NCBI RefSeq assembly: GCF_954871325.1
Contig: NC_088777.1
Span: forward strand, 6,053,366 to 6,117,365
Source: Gordionus sp. m RMFG-2023
Taxonomy: Eukaryota; Nematomorpha; Gordioida; Chordodea; Parachordodidae
Direction: 5' to 3'
Length of the DNA: 64,000 nucleotides
Position 1 is the stretch's first letter, and each line of letters begins with the position of its first letter. The notes beneath the pieces are model-generated. The model saw only the letters and a list, made by a program, of their open reading frames with translations. It had not been told where the DNA came from and searched no databases. Positions 32,560 through 45,358 of this stretch are shown here, one piece after another. Both the position numbers and the translations under genes were made by a program.

Positions 32560-35020
32560 TTTATGTATTAACTCCTAACAACAAAAAGCCTAAGTTTTAA
32601 TTATAAAATTTGGATAATAAAATTTCAGGATACTCTTTTAAAATTTTAAAGGAGTATGGAACAGAAACTTTTTTATAATTTACTGGCCAAACTGGGTCTA
32701 TCAAAATTGCAATTCATTTATATTTATTGTTCAAAAATTCTCTGGTTCATTCTAGAAGGTTTATATCTATTGCTCATATTTTTATTTTTATTTGATTAAT
32801 TAAACGGAGTTAGTCTTCAAATTTTGAAGGAAACCCTAGGAATCAAGATGGATCTAGAAACCGAAATCTGAACCATTTTTCAAAATTAAACCAGAACTAC
32901 ATTTATTGAGTATAACAAATATTGGAAAATAGTCAAAATTACAAATTTCTTCCGAATTATAATTACCCTCACCTTCCATTCATAGGACTAAAATATTTTA
33001 GCTTAGATATTTATATAAAAAGGGTGAGTATAATATTTAAATCACAGGGAGATTTTTATTATTGATAATTTTCCACACATTCGTAACTGCCTATCTTCCC
33101 TATTTTTAATTTAAGAAGCAATATTTAAAATAAATAAACAAAATTATTAATTAATTTTATAAATGAACATATTCCCAAGAATCTTAGATTAGCTCCATAA
33201 ATATTCCCATGCATGAATTTTTAATTTTAAAAGAAAATATCTAGATTAGTCAAAATAGATGGCTTTTTTAAAATATATTTAAGTCTTAAATTGCAGCAGT
33301 TTAAGCAATATTTACCTGAATTTGACATGGCCTTGTATTACTGAAATTAAATTTTGCCAACCGCAGTTGTTAACTTAGAAAAAGGATATGGGAATAAGGT
33401 TTTATAAATAAAAAGTAAAGTTTATAGTAAAAAAAGGAATGGGAACCTTCAAATTTTAATTTTATCACTTTAAATCCATTGATGGCCATTTTTAGATTGT
33501 TAAAAAAATTATTTAATAAAAATCATTGTTTCATAAGTTTTAGCTACCATTTTATAAATGTAAGTAGTTCTGAATACCCCTTGTAACTTATAGATGTATC
33601 CAATAGTTATATAATTGCTCATTCAATGAATATTAATAAATTAGGAATAATGCAAGAAAAATTATTTATATAAATTAAAATTTGCATATAAAATGAAATA
33701 AAAATTTTTTCTTAAATAATTAGAGATAAATTCTTTACACCTCTTCTCCTCTCCCCTTTCAAAATTTTTAGGTGCTTGAATCAGAATCCCCTTATTTTTG
33801 CAAAAGCTTAAACGTGAACTGATAGGGTTTATTTTGTTGAGACATTTGAAAGTTTTTAATATTGCTTATTAAAAAAGTTCATAACTAGAATTAGAACCAA
33901 AACTTAGGTTAATTAACACGAGAAATTATATGTTAGTCGAAATAAGATGATTATATTTCTAAAAACGGAATCAATAATTGCTCAAAGCATATATATATTC
34001 ATATTTTATTTTAATTATATTTTAAAATAGTGTAAAGGCAAAGGTCAGTTTCTAATTGGGATAAAATTATTTGGGTGAAAGATTATGTTATATTCTATAA
34101 GGTTGTGGCAAATTTATATACAATATTTCTATTTAAACATTTGGGTTATAATATACTCTGTGGCCAAAAATAATTTCACTTTTATTTTATAAATGGATCT
34201 ATTTTAACAGCTTTATTACAAATTTTTTTGTTTATAATACTAGTGCTGATTATAAACTATATGCGTCAAAAAAATAATACTTACATTTTATTTGGGAAAT
34301 ATTTTAATGATTTGATTATAAAAATCTTGATTTATAATACCTGGATACTTTATATGCCAAAAATAAAAATATTTTAATTTAATTAACGTATTTTTAACAA
34401 TTTGATTGCCAAGATATTGATTTATTATACTTGTGGTTGTGGGTTGATAATTTATTTTTTCCTATGAAACATTTATTTTAAGTGATATATATTTAAATTA
34501 ACAAATATTTTATAAAAGGTCAAAATAAATTTTTACCTAATAAAATTGCTGACAAATGGGAACATAAATTTTATAAATCATTATTTAACCAATTTCGCAG
34601 AAACGTATTTAGTAGGAATAGGAATATTCCAATGGATCTAGATATTATAAAGTAGATTTTTTTTTGAAAATTATTGAAGATATTTAGGGCCTATTTATTT
34701 CACGTTTTGAATAAATTACTTAAATGCTTTCTTTGGGTTTATAAAACCTCAGAATTGCATAAAGTAATATGTCTTGAAAAGGCTTTTTTAGTAACTAAAA
34801 ATATTTAGTAGTTTTAATAAAATCTAAGAATATAATACAAAATTTTATTAATTTTTATTATTTTTTTTTTAAATATAATATTATTATCTGAAAATAAATA
34901 ATTTAAATTCTTTTTATAGCTTTATTTTGGCATTCATATGTGAGTCATATTATACGAATTGAATTCTTAATTGTTTTTTATTTATAAAGATCGAAATAAA
35001 ATTTTATTGCTATATAAAGA
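32560..35020. repeat. Segment B, right part (pairs with 19620-21745)
   Basis: It stays alignable with A downstream of the exon to about 35020, ending near ATAGCTATGAT in both. B has some extra sequence (for example around 32700-32900). No other exon was recognised. Confidence 0.8.
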
Positions 35021-35329
35021 TCCGTTCATAGCTATGATAGACTCAACTATGTTTAAAAGTTAAACTATTCTTAACAAAAAATTTTTAAATATTTTTGGAC
35101 ACTTCTCTATAATTATCTTTATTATTTTTCGTTAAAGTTTGTAGGTATGATAAGTATTATGAACTGGTCATATAATAAGTGGGCATTTTAGTTTAGAGGC
35201 CTCGAGATCGATTTTTGTAGCCAATAAGTATAAAAAATAGATACAATATATATTATTCATTATTAGTTTGCAAATATAAGGTACAAGACCAAGACGTTTT
35301 TCTCCCAATCTCTATAAGGCAAAACCCAG

Positions 35330-36120
35330 ATTGATGATTAATATAAATTATCCGATAATTGGGTTTGGTAAATTGGTCCCAGATAATTGACCTCTATTAA
35401 AATTGATAATCAGAAAATTTGACTTCCAAAAAATTGAACCTCAATTTGTTTTTCCATAGGCTGCGTCCAATATCTTAAAAATATAAATAAATAAAAAAAT
35501 AAATTTTGAAGAAAAAAAATAACATAAGCTATTTTTAATTTAAAAATAAAATAGTATCCATTCATTTTTCGGTATTTTTAAAAATTTATTTATTTTTAAA
35601 ATTTTTATAAAAAAAATAGTAAATACAATTTTTAATGCTGTTAATTTTCATAAATTTACTAACCCAAAAGTTTATATTAATATATTTTTAGTGTCAGAAT
35701 ATAATTTTATGGAAAGCATAAGAGTGCACAGGAACCTCTGGTGCAAAATTGACTTAAAATTCAGAGATTCTGTAGAAAATAGGAAAATTTGGGAGGAAAT
35801 TGGAAAAACATATAATCTGAATTATGATCAAGTGAAGAAAAATTTTTTAGCTGTAAAAGCCAAATTTAATAAATTATATTCTCTCACACAACAAAAATCT
35901 GGCAAAAAAAAGTTTATATTATATTATAATTAATTGAATCATATCAAGCATTTTAAATATTTTAATTTATTTTAATTTTTTTAAAACTTAATTGTTTCCA
36001 AACTGTTTTGTTATTAATTTGCTAAAATTTTAAAATTAAAGTTTTTTTAAAACATTTTTGACGCAGCCTTATGACCAATTTTTTAGGTATCAATTTATGG
36101 GCCGATTCTCGGAGGGAAAT
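35330..36120 (+). mobile_element. PIF/Harbinger-like small element
   Basis: Inverted ends GGCTGCGTCCAA (about 35460) and, on the minus strand, GGCTGCGTCAAA (about 36070) flank a MADF-domain ORF. The inverted similarity continues outward (CCAAAAAATTGAACC on the left against CCTAAAAAATTGGTC on the right, minus strand), so the true ends lie near 35330 and 36120. The sequence around 35340-35450 is rich in ATTGG/ATTGACC motifs. The exact ends and a 3-bp target duplication could not be fixed. No transposase is present, so it is non-autonomous. Confidence 0.5.
35691..35933 (+). CDS. MADF-domain protein ORF
   Basis: The frame of 80 codons reads as a compact MADF (Myb/SANT-like) DNA-binding domain: F-M-E-S-I-R-V-H-R-N-L-W near the start, F-R-D-S-V-E-N-R-K-I-W-E-E-I-G in the middle and V-K-K-N-F-L-A-V-K-A-K-F-N-K-L-Y toward the end. 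In Harbinger elements a second protein with this fold binds the ends and brings the nuclease to DNA. It is short (MADF domains are about 80-90 residues) and ends soon after the domain. The start may be the ATG of E-Y-N-F-M or an upstream non-ATG codon. It is whole as a domain but an incomplete transposon gene set. Confidence 0.7.
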   Translation: MSEYNFMESIRVHRNLWCKIDLKFRDSVENRKIWEEIGKTYNLNYDQVKKNFLAVKAKFNKLYSLTQQKSGKKKFILYYN

Positions 36121-36129
36121 TTTTCAATC

Positions 36130-38250
36130 AGTCATCATATCATTAGATTTTATATGATCATTATCGTTATTTACTAAATCACAATTACGAGTCATTTTAA
36201 TTTTATGCTCATTCTAAAATGTTTAGAGAATAGTAAATGTTTTAAATAATATAACGGTTTAAGACAAAAAGTTCATTTTTTTTTTAAAAAAAAGTTGTTT
36301 TTATTTTTTTTAATATAATTTTAAAAATTAACATAAAAAAGTCGAATTCATGGTTCATTCGTTAAAAAAACGAATACAATTGCTTTCAAAATTTACGTCA
36401 ACGCGTGTATTAAATATATAACGTAAATAAATACACAATATTATCTTTGGATTTAATATTTTTATTCTGTAAATAATGTGCAAAATTGTAAAATATTAAT
36501 AAGATTTGAAATATAATATTATGCTTCTATTACATATTTCTTTTATTAATTTTAATTTGAAATGTTTTTCGAAATTTTTATCTGATAAGCGTAAACGTTA
36601 TGAACTGAATCTGCTAGACATTACTCCGAAGATAGGGTTGTTATTACAATTAAAGATATTATTTCTGGAAGTTTTTAAAAAATATTACATGTTTTAAATT
36701 ATGTTTTAAAAAATTTTGATAGACAATCATCTTCCAAATTTTCCACGATTTCCTTGTCAAATTCAAAATATATTTACAGTTCTGAAGCTTCTATATTTCT
36801 TGTTTTTCTACAAATTTCTTTAAATATGACATTGGTTTTTTTTAAAATGTTTCATTCTGTCAAATATTTCTCTAACGATATTAAAATTTAAATTTAGGTT
36901 TAATTTTAGAGGATATAATACATTACTTTATATATATGCTTAAATCTAAAATTACTAAAATATATATAACCACTTTTACCCATTGTAAAGCGAACAACAA
37001 TTGTAACAAACATTAGCTCTGATGTTTAGATGATGTGATCAATTAGGTGTTAGGCCGCATAGTTTTAGCGTAAATATAACTTACCACAAAGTGCATTTTT
37101 TTCTGTCTTGTATGGGAAATATAAAAATGTCTCAAGTGGGATGTCCCTATAAAACCAAAGCAGCTGGTAGTCGTAGTCTTAATATTGTCATCTTTTTATA
37201 GAGTAGTCTAAATTATAGTTTATAGATAAAAAAAATACTAATTTATATTTTATTACAATAATATGCAGGATTTGTAGGTCAATAATAAATCGTCAATACA
37301 GTTTACAATAAAGAAAATAAGGTAAAAATCAATATTAAATTTTTCCGGTAAAAAATTATAAACAAAAGTTACATTTCATATTTATTCATCATCATACAAA
37401 GGGGAAATATCTGATTCACCTTAATTCTTGACGGGTTACCAGCTTTTATCTTAATAGACGGAATTGATAAAAGTTAACTTATTTATCAAATCTATGGATT
37501 AGATAAGCAAAATGTGGGAAAAAAATCAAGATATTTCTAAAAAAATATAACTATTATATTTTACTACTTGACGGTTATGGATTTTTAACAAAGAAAGAAG
37601 GAAAGAATTTGTAGCCACATTGAAATATCTCGGTAAACATTTATTGTTGCAACATTTAGACCTGAATTTCTCTCCTCCGAATGTCAAAATTATTATTTAT
37701 ATAAATTTTTCCTTTATATCATATTATCTCAGGAATACTTTAATGGTATTTCATATATCATTTCTTTTACAATGTTAAGGGGAATGAAGCAATAAGACCT
37801 AGGTCATCTTGATGTGGTGATTTCATAATATTTGAAAAATTTATCTTTATATGCAGAATATAAATATTTTTGCCTACATTTTTTTACCTTTTATTTATAA
37901 TTTATGATCTAAAAAAATTATCACAGCTAGATGAGAATTTTGCATACATTATTTCGATTTCGGAAAAATAAAGTTGATTTAAAGCAACGTAATATATTTT
38001 ATTTTGGGAAAATCTATGAAAATATTAATTTATATAAAATTGAATTACAGGTTTGCTACAATGATATGATATGTAGAAATATTTTTTCAAAATATTTAAA
38101 TAAACCAAAAAAATGTATGACCCTACATAATCCTTATCTAGCCTCGTTAAATTATTAGGTGATAAATTAGTAATACAAATATATAAAAATTTTATATTGT
38201 TCACATGAAGACATTTTTATGAAATCGATATTGAAAAAAGATAAAGTGGA
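36130..38250. other. A+T-rich stretch, no gene recognised
   Basis: Short plus frames at 36506-36697 and 37931-38158 have no family resemblance, no clear splice context and composition like their flanks. I regard them as chance. G+C-richer patches near 37020-37180 and 37790-37830 give no sustained frame. Confidence 0.35.
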
Positions 38251-38254
38251 GGAG

Positions 38255-38412
38255 GGTGACACTAGCCTTTCCATTCTCACGGGGAAAAAATTTTTAAATT
38301 ATTTTCGAATTACTTTTTTTAGTGGCTTATAAAAATATTCAAAATATTGAGGGGGCTCTTTAAATTTTTTTTAAAGGGTTAGAGCTCCTACGCTCTCAAG
38401 TGATACGACTGA
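38255..38412. mobile_element. Deleted relative of the 29155-30948 element
   Basis: The left part (CACTAGCCTTTCCATTCTC then a G run) matches the left end of the 1.8-kb element (CGCTAGCCTTTACAATCTC). The right part (GAGGGGGCTCTTTAAAT, GAGCTCCTACGCTCTC, GATACGACTGATAC) matches its right end (CAGGGGGCTCTTCAAAT, GCCTCTGCACGCCCC, GCGACGCCACTG). Only about 160 bp remain, so the interior has been lost. Confidence 0.55.
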
Positions 38413-39117
38413 TACAGTGATGTGCAATACTTATATTCCTTCCCAAACTTTTTTTATAATTTTTCGAGACAGGTCATGCCAAAATAAAATGGCTAAGCCG
38501 TGAAAATTTTTATATTGTATATATATTTGATGAATTCTGATATTTCATAGAAGTTATAATCTGTAAACTATAGTGTTTTTAATTTACCTAATATTATAAA
38601 TATAGTTGTTTATTTTGATTCAACAACATATATTTTGGTTTACGCTTTGTAATTAATTTTTTTTAAAAACCGGACCAGGTCGGACAACTTTAATAAAAGA
38701 TTTAAACTGGGCCGGGCCAAGCAAATATTTAGAATAAAATAGGTTAATTTCTGATTCATTCATTATCAAATAAAGAATTATTTATGAATCACCCTTAATC
38801 AAATAAAGGCGAAATTAAGGATTTTCCACCATGTTTGAGATGTTATGTGCTTTCTTAAATAAACTTCTTTATATATCTAAAAAACTATAATGATAATAAG
38901 ACCACTTAATTAAAAGATAAGATATTTGGGCTTCAAATAAATTGGCAGAGCCGGGTTTTGATATAATTTTTTATTGTCCATACAGGACAGCAAGAATGTA
39001 CTTTACTGCGAATTTTGAGATAACAAAAATAATAAAAATCCATTAATTTTAATTTTTTTACCGAAACTATATTATTAACTACTCACATTATCTGAACAGT
39101 AGAACTCCCAATAAAGA

Positions 39118-39190
39118 ATAAATGAATGAATGAAAGAATTAATAAATGAATTGAAGAATGAAGGAATAAATGAAATAAACAAACAAATAG
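39118..39190. repeat. Imperfect (TGAA)n microsatellite
   Basis: A run of AATGAATGAATGAAAGAATT-like units grades into AATAAATGAAATAAAC. It could be the simple-repeat tail of a lost LINE, but nothing upstream supports that. Confidence 0.7.
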
Positions 39191-40034
39191 AACCCTACAA
39201 TAACGTGGTTTCAAAAAACATAGTTATATCATAGTTTAATAAAATTTTTATTTTTTTCCTGTAGTTAATTGAAGGTAGTGGTTAAGTTAGCCTTTCAAAT
39301 ACGATAAAAATCGATGTCCTATGTTTTTTTAAATTGTGAACAATAAAAATTTGTATAATTATTTTTTTTTATAATTTACAATTTGATATATTATACAAAC
39401 ATTTGGGTTATGATGCATTTATCCGCCAAAAATAAGATTTAAATTAATTTTTATAATCTATCTTGGAATAGGGTATAATTTATATATATATTAGTTTTAT
39501 AATAATTTGGGTGATGAGGTAGTTTTTTCTTATATGCAAATCTTATAATTAATATATTTATAGGATACGGAAATATTTTATTCTTAAATCAAAATAAAAA
39601 GTAATTTTAAAAATTGTCGATAATATGGAACATTTATATTTTACGTGATTCTGTTAGAATAACTTTATAGTACAAATAAAAATAATTGTAGAAATAAGAG
39701 ATTTTATCTATTCCCAGCGACTATATGTATTTGATGTCTCATACAAAATCCTAACCATTAAAAACATTGTTTATTTTGTTGCAAAATAATTTTACATTTA
39801 AAGTATATTCCATTTAGTATTAAATAGATAATATCAAAAGCCCCGCCAATTTTTTATAATATCAAAATTTTATATCATGATCAACTTTAGATAGCTTTAT
39901 ATTTTCTATTTTATAGCACAAAAGGACGATACATAGATAATATTCTTTATCTATTCTTATGAATTCTACCTTATAAAAAACTTGCCAAATTGGTATCCCG
40001 AAAAATATCCGTCTCTATTCTCAATACACTTATT

Positions 40035-40335
40035 ATTTTGCATAATGGTGGTATGGGGACACAATGAGAAAGCCTATGAACTACATAGAAAATAAGGTTG
40101 AGAGTTTGGAAGTGATGGGCAAACGTAAAAGAGGAAGGCCAAAACTTCAATGGGGTCATAAAGTTAGAGCCAATATAAAGAAGTATAAATTAAATAAAAG
40201 AGATAGTATGAATAACATAAAGTGGAGAGAGATGTGAAGGAGCTTACCACCAGTAAAGGTGAAAGCTAAAGAGAAAAAAAATCCTAATATGTGGTAACTT
40301 AGGTTCAATATTTGATAATGATAATAACAATAATG
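40035..40335 (+). mobile_element. RTE-type LINE 3' end
   Basis: The plus frame reads W-Y-G-D-T-M-R-K-P, then G-K-R-K-R-G-R-P-K-L-Q-W and M-N-N-I-K-W-R-E-M before a stop. This is the C-terminus of RTE-clade ORF2 (family W-x-G-H-V-x-R, G-x-R-x-R-G-R-P, W-R). It is followed by a short 3' region ending in TGATAATGATAATAACAATA, the simple-repeat tail usual for RTE. The copy is strongly 5'-truncated and lies inside the hAT remnant. It belongs to the same LINE clade as 22745-23462. Confidence 0.8.
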
Positions 40336-40519
40336 ATGGACACCATAAGTCGATTCTTCAAAATAGGTCTCTTGGAGATCCTATAATTAAAAATAATTTA
40401 TTAAATGCTTCTAAAAGTGCCACATATTTTAGCTCAATAATTTAGAATATCATAAATTTTATTGATAATAAAATATATTTTACAATTGTTAGAAGAATTT
40501 TTATAACTTACACCAGTTG

Positions 40520-41480
40520 TGGACATGAAAGGGGAAGCTCTCGCTAAAACTATTTTGTTAAATTTAGAGAAATTTAAGATAAAAATAGATTTAATGCGAG
40601 GACAAGATTATAATGTGCCCTTTGACTGGCCTTATAAATGGTGTAATACAGATAACATATGCTAATTTTGCATCTTTCATTTAATTTCGAAATATCAGAT
40701 CATGTGCTTTATCAACTATACGCAATGCCTTGGGTATTCTGATATTATAAAATAAAATATATATAATTTATTTTTAGCCATTATATGCAAAAAATATCCA
40801 AAATAGTCAGTTATTTTGAATCGAATTGTATTAATAAACGAACCATGAACCATCATTATAAAATAAAAATAAATATGAACTATACAATGGGTTTTACATA
40901 AGAATTTAGTCTCAGCATTTATAACAGGAAGTGATGATCAGAATATCTTTACATAAAATTACTAAATGGCAAAATTGTTATGTGTCTTCAGATGCCATGT
41001 CATTATTAAAATTCATAGAGTTTATCTTTGCTGCTAATTGTAACTAAATTATTATCTTATATCTCAATTAATTAAGCGGAAATTATATAAAAAAATAAAT
41101 AAAATAAGGATCAAATCTTATGAAATATTAATTAATCATCGACTCGCATCTAGGCAATCATTAAAAGAGAATAAAAATATTGATTCCATTGAAGAAAATT
41201 ATAAAATATCAATTATTATCCCATTTTTTGTCAATTTTTTAAATAAAAGAATCAGGTAGTTTGGTAAAAATATTACAATAAAGAGTGCCCAATTAAAATA
41301 GGAAATCAAATAATATATTAAATTTGAAAAAAAAAATAAACAAGTTATTTATGATTATATCACAAATATTGAATATAGCTATTAAACACAAATGATTTAT
41401 GAAACGGATATTGTAGAAAGAAAATATATGACTTTTGAGAAAAAGACATAATAAAATTAAAGGACTATTGGGAAAAATTA
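40520..41480 (+). pseudogene. hAT (DUF4371-type) transposase remnant
   Basis: Plus-strand pieces read E-A-L-A-K-T-I-L-L-N-L, M-R-G-Q-D-Y-N-V and then, in another frame, S-C-A-L-S-T-I-R-N-A-L-G. These match DUF4371-type transposases around the M-R-G-Q-G-Y-D-G-A motif (here Q-D-Y-N-V in place of Q-G-Y-D-G). Later L-T-K-W-Q-N and F-I-F-A-A-N-C recur in the copy at 48480. There are many frame changes and stops. Confidence 0.65.
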
Positions 41481-41640
41481 AATATAGATATTATAAATAT
41501 GATGGCTAGAAAATTCATACAAAACATAAACGGTCTAGGTTGAGTTTTGAAAATTTTAACAGGTCGGACCTGGCTGGGAAACTTATATAAAAATTTCTAA
41601 TGGGCCTAAGCGCACCAGGCTGGCATTTGCAGATAAATAT

Positions 41641-42390
41641 CTAATAAAATTAAATTAAGAGAAACAAAGATAAAATTATCACGGTTAGAACTTGATGATA
41701 TTATATTGTTTCTTTTTCCTAAAAAAACTTATATTCTTGATCTTGAAAAAATTCATTTAAATCTTTTGATAATCCAGATTATTTATTTCTTTTCCATGTC
41801 AATTTCAGCAAAAACTTCAATTGCATAACATTTATTTCAGAACTATTATTGCGAATGTCGTTTATAGCAAATGGGTTTTATAGCGGAACTTTTATTACTA
41901 CCACATTGGTGAACACTATTCTTTGAAATGAATATTGCTAAACAAATATCGGATGTATAATAGAAGCCCAATATCGAGTAGCCTTTTCAATATATTAGAA
42001 ATTTTTATCACGAAAAATGTAGAGAGAAAACTATTTCGTGAGACATATATTGCGAAGATAATTTAAAAAATTTGATGTCGGAGGTAAATATCGCGATAAT
42101 TCTTACAAGTGAATGTTTTATTTTGAAACATTTATTTTTATGATCATATTAATTGAATAATATTATATTAAATATTAATTATCACATTGATTTAATGATA
42201 CCTTTTACTTTTATTTTAACCAAATAAATGATAATAAATAAAATTGATTTATAAAATTTATTATTTAAATGTATTTTTTTTTGCTATCCTGTCCTATGTT
42301 TTTTTTCCAGGTCTTATAATATAAGAATTTTATATCAATTCAAATATTTTTGAATCTTATGATTTTACGATCTGTGCTATATTCTCTGTT
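41641..42390. other. Spacer, nothing recognised
   Basis: A+T-rich with some G+C-richer patches (about 41850-42080) but no sustained frame or known repeat. Confidence 0.35.
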
Positions 42391-42719
42391 TACTTAGACA
42401 GGGGCGGACTGGCGACACTACGGCCTCGTGGGCAAAGCGGCCTCATTTATATAAAGGCTTCGTCCCCATACCCCCATTTTGCGAGTCTTTGGCCCGCTTT
42501 TACCCGGTTTTCGACCGGGTTCATTTAAATGGCTTCTTTGATTTACATGATTTTTATTACTTCTTATTTTTTGAAAATAAGTTCAAACGTTTTACATTTT
42601 AGTAAAAAAAAGAATACACCGATCATATTGTAAATAATATTAATAAGAAATAAAAGAATTAAGAAAATTTATAATTTATACATTAATAAATCTCTCATAA
42701 CTTTGAACCTTTGCGCAAA

Positions 42720-42870
42720 TATACAGGAATATCTTCTAATTCAATATATGCTAATAGTTTTCGTTCAACTGATAATTAAAAACGCTTCTAATTTTTCTTG
42801 GTCAATATTAGCTCTTAGCTTATTTTATAATTTTTAATTTAATAAATGCTTTCTCACAATTAACCTGCAT
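42720..42870 (-). pseudogene. hAT transposase, C-terminal dimerisation region
   Basis: Minus-strand pieces read N-C-E-K-A-F-I-K-L-K-I-I-K, then K-L-R-A-N-I-D-Q-E-K-L-E-A-F-L-I-I-S. These match S-F-S-x-L-K-x-I-K-x-x-L-R-x-x-M-x-x-x-R-L of the ZMYM-like hAT C-terminus. The same gene as 44920-45358, separated by the nested element; at least one frame change is visible. Confidence 0.6.
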
Positions 42871-43257
42871 AAATGATAAAGTTAAAATGTATTTATATGC
42901 CAAAAAAAAATTAGTGTATGCACTTGTGTGCATATTGTATCTTTTCATACACGCATATCAAACACTTGTTATATTTATTATGCCACTCTGAGTTATTATC
43001 ATAGTGTAATATTCCATCTACTTCATTTGACTTCTCACTGGTACATATGATATCATATTCCGTTTAATTTAATTCTACTATTAAATCTTTAAATACACTG
43101 GAAAATGAACATAATTCATGAAATTTAACATCAATATATATGCCAATTGTGTCAGTTTTTCCAAGACCTTTTCAGAAATACCTTTAATATTTATTTCATC
43201 AAAATGTCTTGGATGCAAATTGCACATTTAATATAAGCTTTCAATTCGCAGAAAGTA

Positions 43258-44722
43258 GGGGAGACTGGGGTTAGTCGAACCAATTTTTACAAAATTGGCT
43301 ATAGCTCTTGTTGTTTTATAGATAATATAAAAATTAATATATAATTAAATACCTAAAACTATACTTTATAAAAGTGCTTATAAAAAATCTTAAGAATATA
43401 ATAATTTTTTTTAATTTTATTTTTTGTAAAAGTGAAAATTTTATTCAAGAAGCCCCAATAGCGGGGTGAGGCAAACCACTTAAAGGGGCTTTCTAAACAA
43501 TTAGTTTTTTTAGGCCATAATAAATTGAAATACATTTTTATTTATTAATGATATGTACAGAATAATTTTTATTGTTTTATTCTTCAAAATATCATAATAC
43601 TTATACTTAAAATTTTTTTTTTTAAACTTTATTATTTATTCATAATCATTAAATTACAGAGGATTAAAAAATATATATTAAAATGGATATATTAAAAATT
43701 AAATATAAAAAAAATAAATATATAATATATATATACCCTGGTCTAATGGTCTTCCGCTAACATGGGATTACACTTACGTTGATTTTGCAGCCAAGTCTAA
43801 CCTCTCATTTTTTGCTATCGAAAAGGCAGAAATCCTTAAAAAATAAATACGCTGGCCTCGCCAACATTATGTTCATTCCTATTGTTACCAATACCCTAGG
43901 CATTTTTGGAAACGAGGCCCTCAATTTCATTAAAATCATAGGAAAAAAAATGAGACAGATCTCAGGGGACCCTAATGAAGGATTTTACCTTCTCCAGCAG
44001 ATTTCCCTGGAAATTTGCCGGTCTAATTTTTTAAGTATTCACTCTTCTCTTGGATGATATATATACCTCCCTTTTTTAAAATTATATATTTTTTTTTTAT
44101 AATCCTTTTTAATGTCTTCATAGATTATATATATATTATATATTTATTTTTTTTATACTTATAAATTGAAGCTAATTGTAAATAAAAATTGAAACTTAAT
44201 TTTGGCTAATTAAATAAACCTTTTTTTACATAAAAAAATATGAATTTTAAGGCGAGATTAAGATTTCTTAGCATAAATCCTAAATAACAATCATAAACAA
44301 CCATTTTGAAATTTTTTTCATTACTAACTGCCATAATTGACGTGTATAGTTTAGCAAACCCCGCTAGCTCTAAATTGACAAATCATGATTGAAATAATAT
44401 CAAGATTTGATAAATAGTCATAAAACTTACCCAAATTATAGAAAAATGCTTAAACTTTGCAATAAAATTTAATTTACATATAAATTATTATATATTTTAA
44501 TAAAAATTAAAATTCTGTCATGTAAAAATCTTTTGAAAATTTCATCAAAATTTTATTTTTTTAAATATAATTTTAGTAATTAATTATTTCAAAATATTGT
44601 CCATAGGTGTATACTAATGAAAACTATATTAGAATAAATTTTTAACCTTCTGGTGTATTTAATTTTAAAATGAGATTAAGTGGTTTGCCAAGCCCCGAGG
44701 TTTACCTAATCCCAGTTTCCCC
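43258..44722. mobile_element. TA-flanked terminal-inverted-repeat element nested in the hAT
   Basis: The ends read GGGGAGACTGGGGTTAG (left) and, on the minus strand, GGGGAAACTGGGATTAG (15 of 17 match), each flanked by TA (43256-43257, 44723-44724). TA duplication is typical of the Tc1/mariner/pogo group, though other groups also use it. The 1.46-kb interior has no transposase; it contains a LINE fragment. A GGGGTGAGGCAAACCACTTA patch near 43460-43485 matches sequence close to the right end (GTGGTTTGCCAAGCCCCGAG, minus-strand sense), suggesting internal repeats of the end. Confidence 0.75.
43736..44160 (+). mobile_element. LINE 3' fragment nested in the TA-flanked element
   Basis: The coding end (43736-44057) reads W-S-N-G-L-P-L-T-W-D-Y-T-Y-V-D-F, then M-F-I-P-I-V-T-N-T-L-G-I-F-G-N-E-A-L and G-D-P-N-E-G-F-Y-L-L-Q-Q-I-S-L-E-I. 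It stops after S-S-L-G. It is the same LINE type as 4508-5062, with the same C-terminal domain and stop position, and is intact over this stretch. A short 3' region of CCTCCCTTTTT and A/T runs follows. The copy is 5'-truncated. It is the youngest of the three nested layers. Confidence 0.75.
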
Positions 44723-44919
44723 TAGTTCCGATAAGCTGTTTATAATTTGATCAATTATAAGATGAAATAGTTCGAACCTATAAAGGTCAATCGATTCTTG
44801 AAGACGTTTATCTTGGCATTTGTCAATATATATTCTCTTCGCTCGTCTTATTCCATCTTTTTACAGAGCATTTTATACTCAGATACTCTCCGGGAGCTAT
44901 AAATATGAAAATGCTTTAT

Positions 44920-45358
44920 TTAAATTAGCAGCCATTTTATTTCCTTATTTTGAATCGATGTAATAATCGATGATACAAAAGATTTAGCATCTTCTTTCAT
45001 TTTCCATGTTGACAAAGTACCTGATTTTTTAGTATGAAGATATGACACTGGCCCCATTATTTTAAAAATTTTTAAATATATTATAGCTGAATTTAGAAAT
45101 TTACATAAATTATCAAGTTTTTGTCTCAAATTATTTATTATCTATTATAAATTGAAGTGCTTTTATCGTTATTGGGAGCAAGCTCTTTTTACCATATATC
45201 CATCTAAGGGCCTTTTCACGTGCCCAACACCTTATCTCACCTATTTTTTGCAGCCTTCTCAACTTATTTTGGTCAGATGAATTATTCTGTTTCACCCAAG
45301 CATCCATCCTTTTATCTGATTCACCCTGGATTTTATTTGATTTCAATGTTAAGAACAA
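44920..45358 (-). pseudogene. hAT transposase, central part
   Basis: Two adjoining minus frames. The first (45358-45131) has E-I-R-C-W-A-R-E-K-A-L-R-W-I-Y-G and T-I-K-A-L-Q-F-I-I-D, matching the R-W-x-S-K-x-x-A-L segment of ZMYM-like hAT transposases. The second (45129-44920) continues with L-N-S-A-I-I-Y-L-K-I-F-K in the helical insertion. One stop separates them. The catalytic DUF4371 part is missing from what can be read. Confidence 0.6.

Larger units (their letters stand above)
38440..41640 (+). mobile_element. Decayed hAT element with GGCCGGG-type subterminal repeats
   Basis: G+C-rich subterminal motifs lie at 38665-38740 (ACCGGACCAGGTCGGACAAC, GGGCCGGGCC) and at 41525-41635 (CAGGTCGGACCTGGC, CACCAGGCTGGC), with a transposase remnant between them. 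A second copy of the family is at 47430-48740. True termini and target duplication were not resolved; the left end may be CAGTGATGTGCAA at about 38415. An RTE 3' end has inserted at 40035-40335. Confidence 0.5.

Noticed and set aside
36506-38158. Frames at 36506-36697 and 37931-38158
   Set aside because: No recognised domain, no splice or duplicate support, and flanks with the same composition.
39971-40159. Minus-strand 62-codon frame
   Set aside because: It overlaps the plus-strand RTE C-terminus, which has clear family motifs.
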